Shown here in pieces: positions 32,345 to 39,865 of a stretch of 64,000 nt of DNA. The stretch's first letter is position 1. Every line of letters begins with the position of its first letter. The stretch comes from Paenibacillus catalpae (GTDB lineage: Bacteria; Bacillota; Bacilli; Paenibacillales; Paenibacillaceae), in contig NZ_FOMT01000005.1 of assembly GCF_900112695.1 (NCBI RefSeq), positions 255,957 to 319,956 on the forward strand, given 5' to 3'. A program made the translations under genes and the position numbers. Under the pieces are notes generated by a model that saw nothing but the letters and a program-made list of their open reading frames with translations, was not told where the DNA came from and searched no databases.

Positions 32345-32989
32345 ATGCGTTCGCCAGCTTTTCAAGACGCGGTGAAAAACCAGCTGACTTTATACGTATT
32401 TGTGGCCGTATTATTTGTTGTAGGAGCTATATTCGGCGGGCTGATGGTTAACGCTTTGACATTGGAGCAGCAGCAGGATCTGGCAACGGACGTCAATCAA
32501 TATATCCGACTGGTTAATGCAGGCATGGCGCCTGATGCGGCACAGTCGTTTTGGGACAGCTTCTTTTTCCATGGCAAATGGCTGTTTTTGTTATGGTTTC
32601 TCGGTATATCGGTAGTAGGGGTGCCTTTTGTGCTTGCGCTGGATTTTCTGAAGGGCGCGTTGGTCGGTTTTGCAGTCGGATCATTGATCTCCCAGCATGC
32701 TTGGAAGGGCTTGCTGTTCTCGCTAGCTTCTGTTGCTCCGCCGAATCTAATCATCGTGCCTGCCATCATGATTACAAGTGTTGCAGCGATTACTTTCTCG
32801 ACATTTGTCATCAAGAACCGGCTGCTGCAGCAAAAAGGAGCTTTAGCCCCGCAAATCGCCTCTTTTACTTCGACCGCTCTTCTTATGCTGCTGTTTCTGG
32901 CAGGAGCGGCTTTGCTTGAGGCGTACCTATCGCCCTACTTCATGCAGTGGGCAGCTCCTTATCTAGCGGGCGCCGGAACAGGCGTCTGA
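32345..32989 (+). CDS. spoIIM: Stage II sporulation protein M
   Basis: SpoIIM joins SpoIID and SpoIIP in the peptidoglycan-degrading machine that drives engulfment. The 214-residue protein has about five membrane helices (about 17-36, 73-95, 104-125, 135-160 and 175-200), a loop beginning NALTLEQQQDLATDV, and GKWLFLLWFLGISVVGVPFVL, characteristic of the DUF95 fold. I use the ATG at 32345, eight bases after GGGGGGAGTG; the longer frame from 32294 runs across the promoter. fur follows. Confidence 0.93.
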   Translation: MRSPAFQDAVKNQLTLYVFVAVLFVVGAIFGGLMVNALTLEQQQDLATDVNQYIRLVNAGMAPDAAQSFWDSFFFHGKWLFLLWFLGISVVGVPFVLALDFLKGALVGFAVGSLISQHAWKGLLFSLASVAPPNLIIVPAIMITSVAAITFSTFVIKNRLLQQKGALAPQIASFTSTALLMLLFLAGAALLEAYLSPYFMQWAAPYLAGAGTGV

Positions 32990-33000
32990 CGGCAAAATGT

Positions 33001-33030
33001 TTGACTTTAGGAATGGTTAACCCCTATAAT
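33001..33030 (+). promoter_or_regulatory. Sigma-A promoter of fur
   Basis: TTGACT (33001-33006), 18 bases, TATAAT (33025-33030). No clear PerR or Fur box overlaps it. Confidence 0.65.
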
Positions 33031-33081
33031 GAAAGCAAACGTTTCCTGATGTTGGCGCAGACATGTGGTAGGGGGGAAATC

Positions 33082-33540
33082 ATGGAAGCCCGGATTGAGA
33101 AGATCAAACAACAGTTGCAGTCGCAGGGCTACAAATTAACCCCGCAGCGTGAAGCAACCGTTCGTGTATTACTTGAGAATGAAGAAGATCACTTAAGCGC
33201 GGAAGATGTGTTCATGCTCGTAAAGGACAAGGCTCCGGAAATCGGCCTCGCTACTGTATATCGTACGCTCGAATTGCTGAGCGAAATGCATGTGGTTGAA
33301 AAACTTAATTTTGGTGACGGCGTTGCCCGCTATGACCTTCGTACGGATAGCAGCAAACACCATCATCATCATCTGATCTGCGTACAGTGCGGCGCTATGG
33401 ACGAGATTAAGGAAGACTGGCTTCTTCCTCTGGAAGAACGGCTGGAGCAGGAATATGGCTTCACGGTTATCGACCACCGTCTCGACTTCCAAGGTGTATG
33501 TCATCGCTGCAACGCGAATAACGACAAATCAAATGAATAA
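33082..33540 (+). CDS. fur: Ferric uptake regulator family repressor (Fur)
   Basis: Fur binds Fe(II) and represses iron uptake genes. The 152-residue protein has the N-terminal winged helix (YKLTPQREATVRVLLENEEDHLSAEDV), GLATVYRTLELLSE for DNA recognition, and the metal sites in SKHHHHHLICVQCG (about 92-105) and GVCHRCN near the C-terminus. The two CxxC pairs make the structural zinc site. The gene order spoIIM-fur-yqzK-xerD is that of B. subtilis, whose gene here is Fur and not PerR or Zur, so I call it Fur. The ATG at 33082 follows GGGGGGAAATC. Confidence 0.9.
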   Translation: MEARIEKIKQQLQSQGYKLTPQREATVRVLLENEEDHLSAEDVFMLVKDKAPEIGLATVYRTLELLSEMHVVEKLNFGDGVARYDLRTDSSKHHHHHLICVQCGAMDEIKEDWLLPLEERLEQEYGFTVIDHRLDFQGVCHRCNANNDKSNE

Positions 33541-33583
33541 ACGGCTTTGCTGCCCAGCGTAACTGGACGGCAAAGCCGTTTTG
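33539..33583. terminator. Bidirectional terminator between fur and the S8 protease gene
   Basis: AAACGGCTTTGC and GCAAAGCCGTTT form a perfect 12-pair stem, with TTGGCGTTTTG after it and A-rich sequence before it, between two convergent genes. Confidence 0.8.
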
Positions 33584-33607
33584 GCGTTTTGTGGTCTATT
33601 GCCGTTT

Positions 33608-34747
33608 CTATGCACGATCGAGCTGCAAGAGACCTGCTCCTTGTTCATCCTCTGTCTCGGACGGAAGTGGGAGTGCCCAGCTTCGCAGCTGCTCTGCGAC
33701 TTTTGCGGGGCTGAGACCCGGCTGTCTTGACAGGAGCAACGCAACTCCGCCTGTTGCATGCGGGGCAGCCATACTGGTGCCAGACAGCGTCATATAGGCT
33801 CCGTTAAGCCAAGTAGACTTGATTTGCTCGCCTGGTGCGGCCAGATCAATGCCAGTGCCGCGACTGCTGAAGCCTGTTACCTTGTTTGCCATATCCGTGG
33901 CAGCAATGGCCATTGTTTCTGAAAAAGATGCTGGAGCGTCAATCATGCCGTTATCTTCCGTTCCGGAATTGCCTGCAGAGGCAATAATAACGATACCCTG
34001 ATTGTAGGCTTTTGTAATCACCTCGCGCAAGGCACGGCTGACTGAGGATCCAACGAGGCCAAAGCTCATATTGATGACGTCCATTTTATTGCGGATACAC
34101 CAGTCTACCCCCGAAATAATACTGGAAACATAACCGCCGCCCCTGCTGTCCAAAGCTTTTACCGCATAAAGCTCGACATCCGGAGCTACCCCTTTAATCC
34201 CGTCGAGTCCTTTCGCTGCGGTAATACCGGCGACATGGGTGCCGTGACCGTTATCGTCTGCGTAGCTCCCGCCCCGCATCGTATTGACTCCTCCGGCAAT
34301 CTGCAGATTAGGATGCTCCGCGATTCCCGTATCAATGATAGCTACTTTAATTTTGCCTCCGGTAGTCCGCGGCCAGGCATCATTGGCTTTGACGCGGCAG
34401 ATGTTCCATGTCAGTTCAGGAGGGCATGTCGCCAGAGCATGGACCTTCTTGCGGTTTGCCGCCTGCTGATGCTTCCGGTACAGATGAACGCGAATACGGA
34501 CGTCGCTTTCAATCCGTTTTACCTCCGGGTGTCTCGCGATGGTTTTCAATGACCGGCGTTTGTCGAAGTGGCAGCCGATTGTCCGGAGCAAGGGCATCCG
34601 TTTATAAGGCTTGATTCCTTTTACACGGAGCTTCCTGAGACATTTTTTATACGAGCGACCCGTTTTAAAGGTAATAAGTTTACGAGTGGTGTGTTTGGAT
34701 GGGAGCCTCTTGGAGCTTGTGAACAGCAGCTTTTCCAGCTTTGGCAT
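33608..34747 (-). CDS. Subtilisin-like serine protease (S8) without a signal peptide
   Basis: The 379-residue protein has all catalytic residues of the S8 family: Asp in VAIIDTGIAEHP, His in DDNGHGTHVAGI and Ser in LSGTSMAAPHATG, plus ASAGNSG with the oxyanion Asn. About 100 residues precede the catalytic domain. They are very basic and include RKLITFKTG and HPEVKRIESDV, resembling an I9 propeptide. No hydrophobic signal sequence is seen with the ATG at 34747, which has TAGGAGA eight bases upstream. It is either an internal protease or exported in some other way. It is convergent with fur and divergent from ald. Confidence 0.88.
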   Translation of the reverse strand: MPKLEKLLFTSSKRLPSKHTTRKLITFKTGRSYKKCLRKLRVKGIKPYKRMPLLRTIGCHFDKRRSLKTIARHPEVKRIESDVRIRVHLYRKHQQAANRKKVHALATCPPELTWNICRVKANDAWPRTTGGKIKVAIIDTGIAEHPNLQIAGGVNTMRGGSYADDNGHGTHVAGITAAKGLDGIKGVAPDVELYAVKALDSRGGGYVSSIISGVDWCIRNKMDVINMSFGLVGSSVSRALREVITKAYNQGIVIIASAGNSGTEDNGMIDAPASFSETMAIAATDMANKVTGFSSRGTGIDLAAPGEQIKSTWLNGAYMTLSGTSMAAPHATGGVALLLSRQPGLSPAKVAEQLRSWALPLPSETEDEQGAGLLQLDRA

Positions 34748-34907
34748 ATACATTTCTCCTATTCGTTCTATATAAAGCCCGGGCAATTGCCAATGAAAAG
34801 AAATGCGCTTGTTCAGTGTATGGGGACCCCTCCGGGTTGGTTTGGTCACCTGTACGGAATATCGGCACATATTTTTTGATCGGGCAGGAAAAGGTACGCT
34901 TATGGGC

Positions 34908-34936
34908 TAACATTTGTCCCTCAAGTTTCATACAAC
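34908..34936 (+). promoter_or_regulatory. Candidate sigma-E promoter of ald
   Basis: TAACATT (34908-34914; 6 of 7 with KMATATT), 14 bases, CATACAAC (34929-34936; 7 of 8 with CATACAHT). The remaining intergenic DNA between ald and the divergent protease gene shows no strong sigma-A promoter on the plus strand. In B. subtilis ald is also known as spoVN, since its loss harms sporulation. Confidence 0.5.
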
Positions 34937-34975
34937 ATAGTAGATAGTGCGCCACAACCTAGGAGGGGGAAGCTA

Positions 34976-36118
34976 ATGATTATCGGCGTTCCGAAAGAAA
35001 TTAAGGCGAGCGAATATCGTGTTGCTCTAACCCCGGCAGGCGTAACCATGCTGAAGGCGGCAGGCCATAAGGTGATTGTGGAGACGAAAGCCGGCGAAGG
35101 AAGCGGATTTGAAGATCGGGATTATGTACGGGAAGGCGCAGAGGTTCGCTTGACTGCTGCGGAAATATGGGGCGAAGCGGATATGATTATGAAGGTCAAG
35201 GAGCCGCTAAAGGAAGAGTTCTCCTATTTCCGTCAAGGGTTAATCCTGTTTACGTATTTGCATTTGGCGGCAGCCCCGGAGCTTACACGGGCATTGATGG
35301 ACAGCGGTGTTACGGGAATTGCTTATGAAACCATACAGCTCGCAAATGGCAGTCTGCCGTTATTAACGCCTATGAGCGAGGTTGCAGGGCGGATGGCCGT
35401 ACAGGTAGGCTCGCAGTTTCTTGAAGCTTTCCATGGCGGCCGTGGCGTACTGCTTGGTGGTGTTCCCGGCGTTCCGCCGGCGGAGGTCGTCATTATCGGT
35501 GGTGGTATCGTAGGAACGAATGCAGCCAAAATTGCACTTGGCATGGGCGCTAACGTTGTGATTCTGGAAAAAAGCACGGACCGCATGAGATATCTTGATG
35601 ATGTCTTTGGCGGGCGGATCCGTACGGTTATGTCGAGTCCGTATAATATAGCGGAAGCGGTCGGCAAAGCGGATCTGCTCGTTGGCGCGGTCTTGATTCC
35701 GGGGGCTAAAGCCCCTCATCTGGTTACCGAAGTGATGGTGCAGTCCATGAAAAAGGGCTCCGTTATTGTGGATGTGGCCGTTGATCAGGGCGGTTCCATT
35801 GCAACGGTAGACCGGCCAACAACGCATAAAGATCCAATCTATGTAAAGCATGGCGTAATCCATTATGCGGTAGCGAATATTCCGGGGGCTGTTCCGCGTA
35901 CGTCGACCTTTGCCTTGACGAATGTGACCATGCCTTATGCTCTGGATCTTGCAAGCCGCGGCTGGGAAGCGATCAAAGGCAGTATCCCTTTGCAGAAAGG
36001 CGTAAATACTCATCGCGGTACCGTCACGTATGAGCCGGTTGCTGCAGCTTCAGGACTGCCTTATACGCCTATCTCGCGCTGGCTGGACAGCATTGCTTTT
36101 GAGAAGCTGGAGTCTTGA
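34976..36118 (+). CDS. ald: Alanine dehydrogenase
   Basis: Ald converts L-alanine reversibly to pyruvate and ammonia with NAD. The 380-residue enzyme shows the N-terminal motif GVPKEIKASEYRVALTPAGV, KVKEPLKEE, YLHLAAAPELT, the Rossmann motif VIIGGGIVGTNAAKIALGMGA (about 170-190) and DVAVDQGGS. AGGAGGGGGAAGCTA gives a strong ribosome site. Length is normal. The role in sporulation, supplying pyruvate from alanine, is inferred from Bacillus and from the sigma-E-like promoter. Confidence 0.95.
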   Translation: MIIGVPKEIKASEYRVALTPAGVTMLKAAGHKVIVETKAGEGSGFEDRDYVREGAEVRLTAAEIWGEADMIMKVKEPLKEEFSYFRQGLILFTYLHLAAAPELTRALMDSGVTGIAYETIQLANGSLPLLTPMSEVAGRMAVQVGSQFLEAFHGGRGVLLGGVPGVPPAEVVIIGGGIVGTNAAKIALGMGANVVILEKSTDRMRYLDDVFGGRIRTVMSSPYNIAEAVGKADLLVGAVLIPGAKAPHLVTEVMVQSMKKGSVIVDVAVDQGGSIATVDRPTTHKDPIYVKHGVIHYAVANIPGAVPRTSTFALTNVTMPYALDLASRGWEAIKGSIPLQKGVNTHRGTVTYEPVAAASGLPYTPISRWLDSIAFEKLES

Positions 36119-36159
36119 TTGAATCAGTCATAGGTGCCAGCCTTGGCATAACCTCCTTG

Positions 36160-36212
36160 TTCCCTTCATAGATTGTTACGGATGGACAACCGTAAAGATA
36201 ATGAAGGGGGAA
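36160..36212 (+). promoter_or_regulatory. Hairpin that may hide the yqzK ribosome site
   Basis: TTCCCTTCAT (36160-36169) faces ATGAAGGGGGAA (36201-36212), with TTACGG/CCGTAA inside. The 3' arm contains the AAGGGGGAAG ribosome site of the next gene, so the fold would reduce its translation. No T-run follows, so it is not a terminator. Confidence 0.4.
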
Positions 36213-36218
36213 GTCTGT

Positions 36219-36452
36219 ATGGTCCTTTCGCTGCGCAAATGGTTAAGCCGCATCTTGTTTGTTGTTATATTCACCTTATTGTTACTGATTGCGACGGGCA
36301 GCTACCGTTGGCTGGTTGACGTCATAGCTCCCGTCCACCCCTATAAGACGCCAAAAGGCGAGGCACTGAAAGTGTTTCAGGCAAGCCCCGCGGATGCAGA
36401 GAAAGGCAGTCTGACAGACCGCCTTCGTTGGTTTTACTGGTATGGGGAATGA
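36219..36452 (+). CDS. yqzK: DUF4227 protein (YqzK)
   Basis: The 77-residue protein has one membrane helix (about 10-32, RILFVVIFTLLLLIATGSY) and a conserved soluble tail with RWLVDVIAPVHPYKTPKGEALKVF and ending RLRWFYWYGE. This is DUF4227; B. subtilis YqzK lies between fur and xerD as here. Its function is unknown. The ATG at 36219 was chosen over 36201 because AAGGGGGAAG lies 7-8 bases before it. Confidence 0.82.
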   Translation: MVLSLRKWLSRILFVVIFTLLLLIATGSYRWLVDVIAPVHPYKTPKGEALKVFQASPADAEKGSLTDRLRWFYWYGE

Positions 36453-36537
36453 TGAATCCAATATGAAAAAAAGGGCGAAAGCAGGATTTGCTTGGCTGGT
36501 TGTGGAATAGTTGTGTAGCAGGATAACTTGCCACAGA

Positions 36538-36575
36538 CAAGGGCCATGGTCCTATGGCCTTGATCTCATCTTTCT
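36538..36575 (+). terminator. Possible weak terminator before xerD
   Basis: CAAGGGCCATGG and CCTATGGCCTTG form a stem (36538-36562, one mismatch). The following ATCTCATCTTTCTTT is only loosely T-rich. Confidence 0.35.
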
Positions 36576-36593
36576 TTAACGAAAGGAACCGGC

Positions 36594-37484
36594 ATGAAAG
36601 CTCAAGTACAATCCTTTATACAATATTTAATGAATGAGCGTGCCTTATCGAGCAGTACGCTGGAATCTTACGGCCGTGACTTGCAGGGCTTGCTCGACTA
36701 TCTGGAACAGCAATCGGTTGCGAAAGTGGAGGACGTGCAGCGTCACCATTTGTCGCATTATTTACTGCGTCTGAAAGAGAGTGGGCGCAAGACCACAACG
36801 GTGTCCCGGCATATTGCGTCAATTCGCGCCTTTTTTCATTATTTGGCGGTAAACGGTTATATTCAGCTTAATCCCGCCATCTACATAGAGTCGCCCAAGC
36901 TGGAAAAGAAAGAACCCCGTGTCCTGTCGGTGGAGAATGCGGGCCAGCTGCTTGAAACGCCACAGCCGGTTACGGCTGCCGGGAAGCGGGACAAAGCGAT
37001 GCTGGAGCTGCTGTATGCAACCGGGATAAGGGTATCCGAGCTTATTTCGCTTAATGTCGACAGCGTGAATTCGCAATTGAACATTATTCGTTGCGTGGGC
37101 AGCGGCATGAAGGAGCGGATTATTCCGTTTGGACGAATGGCTGCAGCCGCGCTGACTGATTATTTGCAGAACGGCAGAAGGGAGCTGCTAAGGCAATCGG
37201 AGGACGAGCCTGCCCTTTTCCTTAATCAGCTTGGTACCCGCATGACCCGTCAAGGCTTTTGGAAAATGGTGAAAAAGTACGCCAAGGAAGCAGGGATCGC
37301 AGAGGAGATCACGCCTCATACCCTTCGCCATTCCTTTGCTGCTCATTTGCTGGAGAACGGAGCCGACCTCCGTTCTGTCCAGGAGCTGCTTGGTCATGCG
37401 GATATTTCGACTACACAGCGTTACACCCGTTTGTCCAAGGCAAGAATGAAGGATGTTTACACGAATTCTCATCCCCGGGCTTGA
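36594..37484 (+). CDS. xerD: Site-specific tyrosine recombinase XerD
   Basis: XerD (RipX in B. subtilis) resolves chromosome dimers at dif with XerC/CodV. The 296-residue protein has the SAM-like N-terminal domain (FIQYLMNERALSSSTLESYGRDL). The catalytic residues are Arg in LLYATGIRVSELISL (about 148), Lys nearby, HTLRHSFAAHLLENGADLRSVQELLGHADISTTQ (His, Arg, His) and the nucleophile Tyr in QRYTRLS. AAAGGAACC lies before the ATG. Its position before deoB is conserved in bacilli. Confidence 0.94.
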   Translation: MKAQVQSFIQYLMNERALSSSTLESYGRDLQGLLDYLEQQSVAKVEDVQRHHLSHYLLRLKESGRKTTTVSRHIASIRAFFHYLAVNGYIQLNPAIYIESPKLEKKEPRVLSVENAGQLLETPQPVTAAGKRDKAMLELLYATGIRVSELISLNVDSVNSQLNIIRCVGSGMKERIIPFGRMAAAALTDYLQNGRRELLRQSEDEPALFLNQLGTRMTRQGFWKMVKKYAKEAGIAEEITPHTLRHSFAAHLLENGADLRSVQELLGHADISTTQRYTRLSKARMKDVYTNSHPRA

Positions 37485-37522
37485 TGAATCGTTATGGTTG
37501 TATTGTATTAGGAGGTAACTAA

Positions 37523-38707
37523 ATGAAATTTGATCGTATTGCAGTTATTGTGTTAGACAGTGTTGGAATTGGAGAATTGCCGGATGCGCCGTCCTTCGGA
37601 GACAGCGGATCGCATACGCTTGGCCATATTATTGAACGTGTGCGGGGGATTGAGCTGCCGAATATGAGGCGCTGGGGGCTAGACCGGATCGCGGAGTTAT
37701 CCGATTGGAAGCCGGAAGGGGAAGCCGCTGCTTATTATGGCAAAATGGCCGAGGTATCGGTAGGCAAAGATACGATGACCGGACATTGGGAGCTGATGGG
37801 GCTGAAAATTACAGTGCCGTTCCAGACGTTTCCCGAGGGCTTTCCCGCTGAACTGATAGAAGCATTTGAAGAACGGACCGGCCGTAAAGTGATCGGCAAC
37901 AAGCCGGCAAGCGGAACTGAAATTTTGGACGAGCTTGGCGCCGAGCAGATGGAGACGGGTGCCTGGATTGTCTACACTTCCGCAGACAGCGTGTTCCAGA
38001 TTGCAGCGCATGAGGAGATCATTCCGCTCGAGGAGCTGTACCGCGGATGCGAGATTGCCCGTGAATTGACGATGGACGAGCGTTTTGCCGTAGGCAGGGT
38101 GATTGCCAGACCGTATGTGGGATCGCCCGGAGCGTTCAAACGGACTCCGAACCGGCATGATTATGCGGTAAAGCCGCCCGAAGCGACGGTGTTGAATCTG
38201 CTGAAGGATAATGGTCTTGATACGATTGCAATCGGAAAAATCAATGATATATTTGACGGCGAAGGCATAACGGCTACAACGTCGACCAAAAGCAATGCAG
38301 ACGGGATTGCCCGCACCATTGAAGCGTTGAAGAAGCCATTCAAAGGCTTGTTGTTCACGAATCTTGTTGATTTTGATTCTCTGTTCGGACACCGGCGTGA
38401 TCCGGAAGGTTATGCGAAGGCGCTGGAGGAATTTGACCGCGCGATTCCAGAGCTGGAGAGCACGATTGGGGAACGGGATCTTCTGATCGTAACCGCCGAT
38501 CACGGCAATGACCCGGTTCATCCGGGAACGGATCATACGCGTGAATATGTGCCGCTGTTGCTGTACAGTCCGGCATTCGGCAAGCCGGAGCGGATCGATA
38601 CGAGAGCAACCTTCTCGGATCTTGGAGCAACGATTGCCGATAATTTTGGTGTTCCGGCACCGTCTAACGGCACAAGCTTTTTGAACCTTCTTCAGACAAA
38701 AGAATAG
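37523..38707 (+). CDS. deoB: Phosphopentomutase
   Basis: DeoB (Drm) interconverts ribose 1-phosphate and ribose 5-phosphate, and the deoxy forms, in nucleoside salvage. The 394-residue protein is a metal enzyme of the alkaline phosphatase superfamily. It has the first metal and phospho-Thr region VLDSVGIGELPDA and GKDTMTGHWELMG, and the late metal ligands VDFDSLFGHRRDPEGYA and TADHGNDPVHPGTDHTREYVP. TAGGAGGTAAC precedes the ATG. It works with the two nucleoside phosphorylases that follow. Confidence 0.96.
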   Translation: MKFDRIAVIVLDSVGIGELPDAPSFGDSGSHTLGHIIERVRGIELPNMRRWGLDRIAELSDWKPEGEAAAYYGKMAEVSVGKDTMTGHWELMGLKITVPFQTFPEGFPAELIEAFEERTGRKVIGNKPASGTEILDELGAEQMETGAWIVYTSADSVFQIAAHEEIIPLEELYRGCEIARELTMDERFAVGRVIARPYVGSPGAFKRTPNRHDYAVKPPEATVLNLLKDNGLDTIAIGKINDIFDGEGITATTSTKSNADGIARTIEALKKPFKGLLFTNLVDFDSLFGHRRDPEGYAKALEEFDRAIPELESTIGERDLLIVTADHGNDPVHPGTDHTREYVPLLLYSPAFGKPERIDTRATFSDLGATIADNFGVPAPSNGTSFLNLLQTKE

Positions 38708-38732
38708 ATAAGGATAAGAGGAGGAACTTACG

Positions 38733-39563
38733 ATGAGTTCAACGACAATGACAGCATCGCAAATGAAAGAGGCTGCTTCTTATATTGCAGGAAAGATTCA
38801 AATTAAACCGGAAGTCGGTTTAATTATGGGCTCCGGACTTGGCGTGCTGGGCGATCATATCGAGAACGCCGTGACGATTGATTACAGCGATATTCCGCAT
38901 TTCCCGGTTTCCACGGTGGAGGGCCATGCGGGTGAATTGCTGGTTGGCACATTATCTGGCCGTGCCGTAATACTTATGCGCGGCAGATTCCATATGTATG
39001 AAGGGTATGGCCCGCAACTTACGGCATTCCCTGTAAGAGTTATGAAAGCGTTAGGCGTAACCTCTCTGCTTGTAACCAATGCTGCAGGCGGGGTAAACCT
39101 GGATTATGAAGCAGGCAATCTGATGCTGATCTCCGATCATCTGAACATGACCGGAAAAAATCCGCTGATCGGGTCAAATGATAATGAGTTTGGCGTAAGG
39201 TTCCCGGATATGTCCGAAGCTTACAGCAAGCGTCTCCGTGCGATTGCGCGCGAAACAGCGGCAAAACAGGGTCTTAAATTGCAGGAAGGCGTCTATGCGG
39301 GACTGCTTGGTCCTTCTTACGAGACACCTGCCGAAATTCGCATGCTGCGTGTGCTTGGTGCGGATGCTGTCGGCATGTCGACTGTTGCTGAAGTAATTGC
39401 CGCTCGCCATTCCGGCATTGAAGTATTAGGAATTTCCTGCATCAGCAACATGGCGGCAGGCGTACTTGATCAGCCTTTGTCGCATGAAGAGGTAATGGAA
39501 ACTACGGAGCGGGTAAAGGCTGAATTTTTGGCGCTGGTCAAGGAATTAATCCGACAATTTTAA
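38733..39563 (+). CDS. pupG: Purine nucleoside phosphorylase
   Basis: This enzyme splits guanosine, inosine and their deoxy forms with phosphate. The 276-residue trimeric type (PNP class of PupG/PunA) is recognised by IMGSGLGVLGDHI near residue 33 and HFPVSTVEGHAGELLVG. RFHMYEGYGPQ, TNAAGGVNLDYEAGNLMLISDHLN and GPSYETPAEIRMLRVLGADAVGMSTVAEV complete the pattern. AGAGGAGGAAC precedes the ATG. It forms a salvage cluster with deoB and pdp. Confidence 0.93.
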   Translation: MSSTTMTASQMKEAASYIAGKIQIKPEVGLIMGSGLGVLGDHIENAVTIDYSDIPHFPVSTVEGHAGELLVGTLSGRAVILMRGRFHMYEGYGPQLTAFPVRVMKALGVTSLLVTNAAGGVNLDYEAGNLMLISDHLNMTGKNPLIGSNDNEFGVRFPDMSEAYSKRLRAIARETAAKQGLKLQEGVYAGLLGPSYETPAEIRMLRVLGADAVGMSTVAEVIAARHSGIEVLGISCISNMAAGVLDQPLSHEEVMETTERVKAEFLALVKELIRQF

Positions 39564-39620
39564 TGGGTGCTTGTAATGAAATTGTAATAATCGCCTCGAC
39601 GGATTATGACAGTATTTGCT

Positions 39621-39639
39621 GACGACGTCGTCGTATAAT
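39621..39639 (+). promoter_or_regulatory. Palindrome touching the -10 box of the Spo0E-like gene
   Basis: GACGACGTCGTC (39621-39632) is a perfect 12-base palindrome, directly followed by TATAAT (39634-39639). No good -35 box is found 16-18 bases upstream. A regulator may bind here. Confidence 0.4.
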
Positions 39640-39672
39640 GTCCATGATTATGGGATGATGGAGTGGAGACAT

Positions 39673-39837
39673 ATGGACAAGCATTTACTCGTCGAAATAG
39701 AGCAGCTGCGAGGGAAAATGGTTGAAAAAGCAATGAAAAAGAAAACATTTGTACATCGTGAAGTGCTCCAGCTAAGCCAGATGCTGGACGAGCTGATCGT
39801 TCGGGAGCAGGTGCTGCGGGCGCATTCACATAAATGA
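39673..39837 (+). CDS. Spo0E-like aspartyl-phosphate phosphatase
   Basis: Spo0E-type proteins remove phosphate from Spo0A and delay sporulation. The 54-residue product is two helices; HREVLQLSQMLDELIVREQ carries the family core SQxLD followed by hydrophobic residues. Size and motif are typical of the small Spo0E family (Spo0E, YisI, YnzD). The ATG at 39673 has GTGGAGAC upstream; a longer frame opens at 39616 across the promoter. It is placed between two salvage genes with its own promoter and 28 bases before pdp. Confidence 0.78.
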   Translation: MDKHLLVEIEQLRGKMVEKAMKKKTFVHREVLQLSQMLDELIVREQVLRAHSHK

Positions 39838-39865
39838 TTGCGGCGGCAGAAACGGAGCGGATAAC

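Noticed and set aside
37697..38536. A 279-codon open frame antisense to deoB
   Set aside because: It is fully contained within the well-recognised phosphopentomutase gene and shows no domain or ribosome site.
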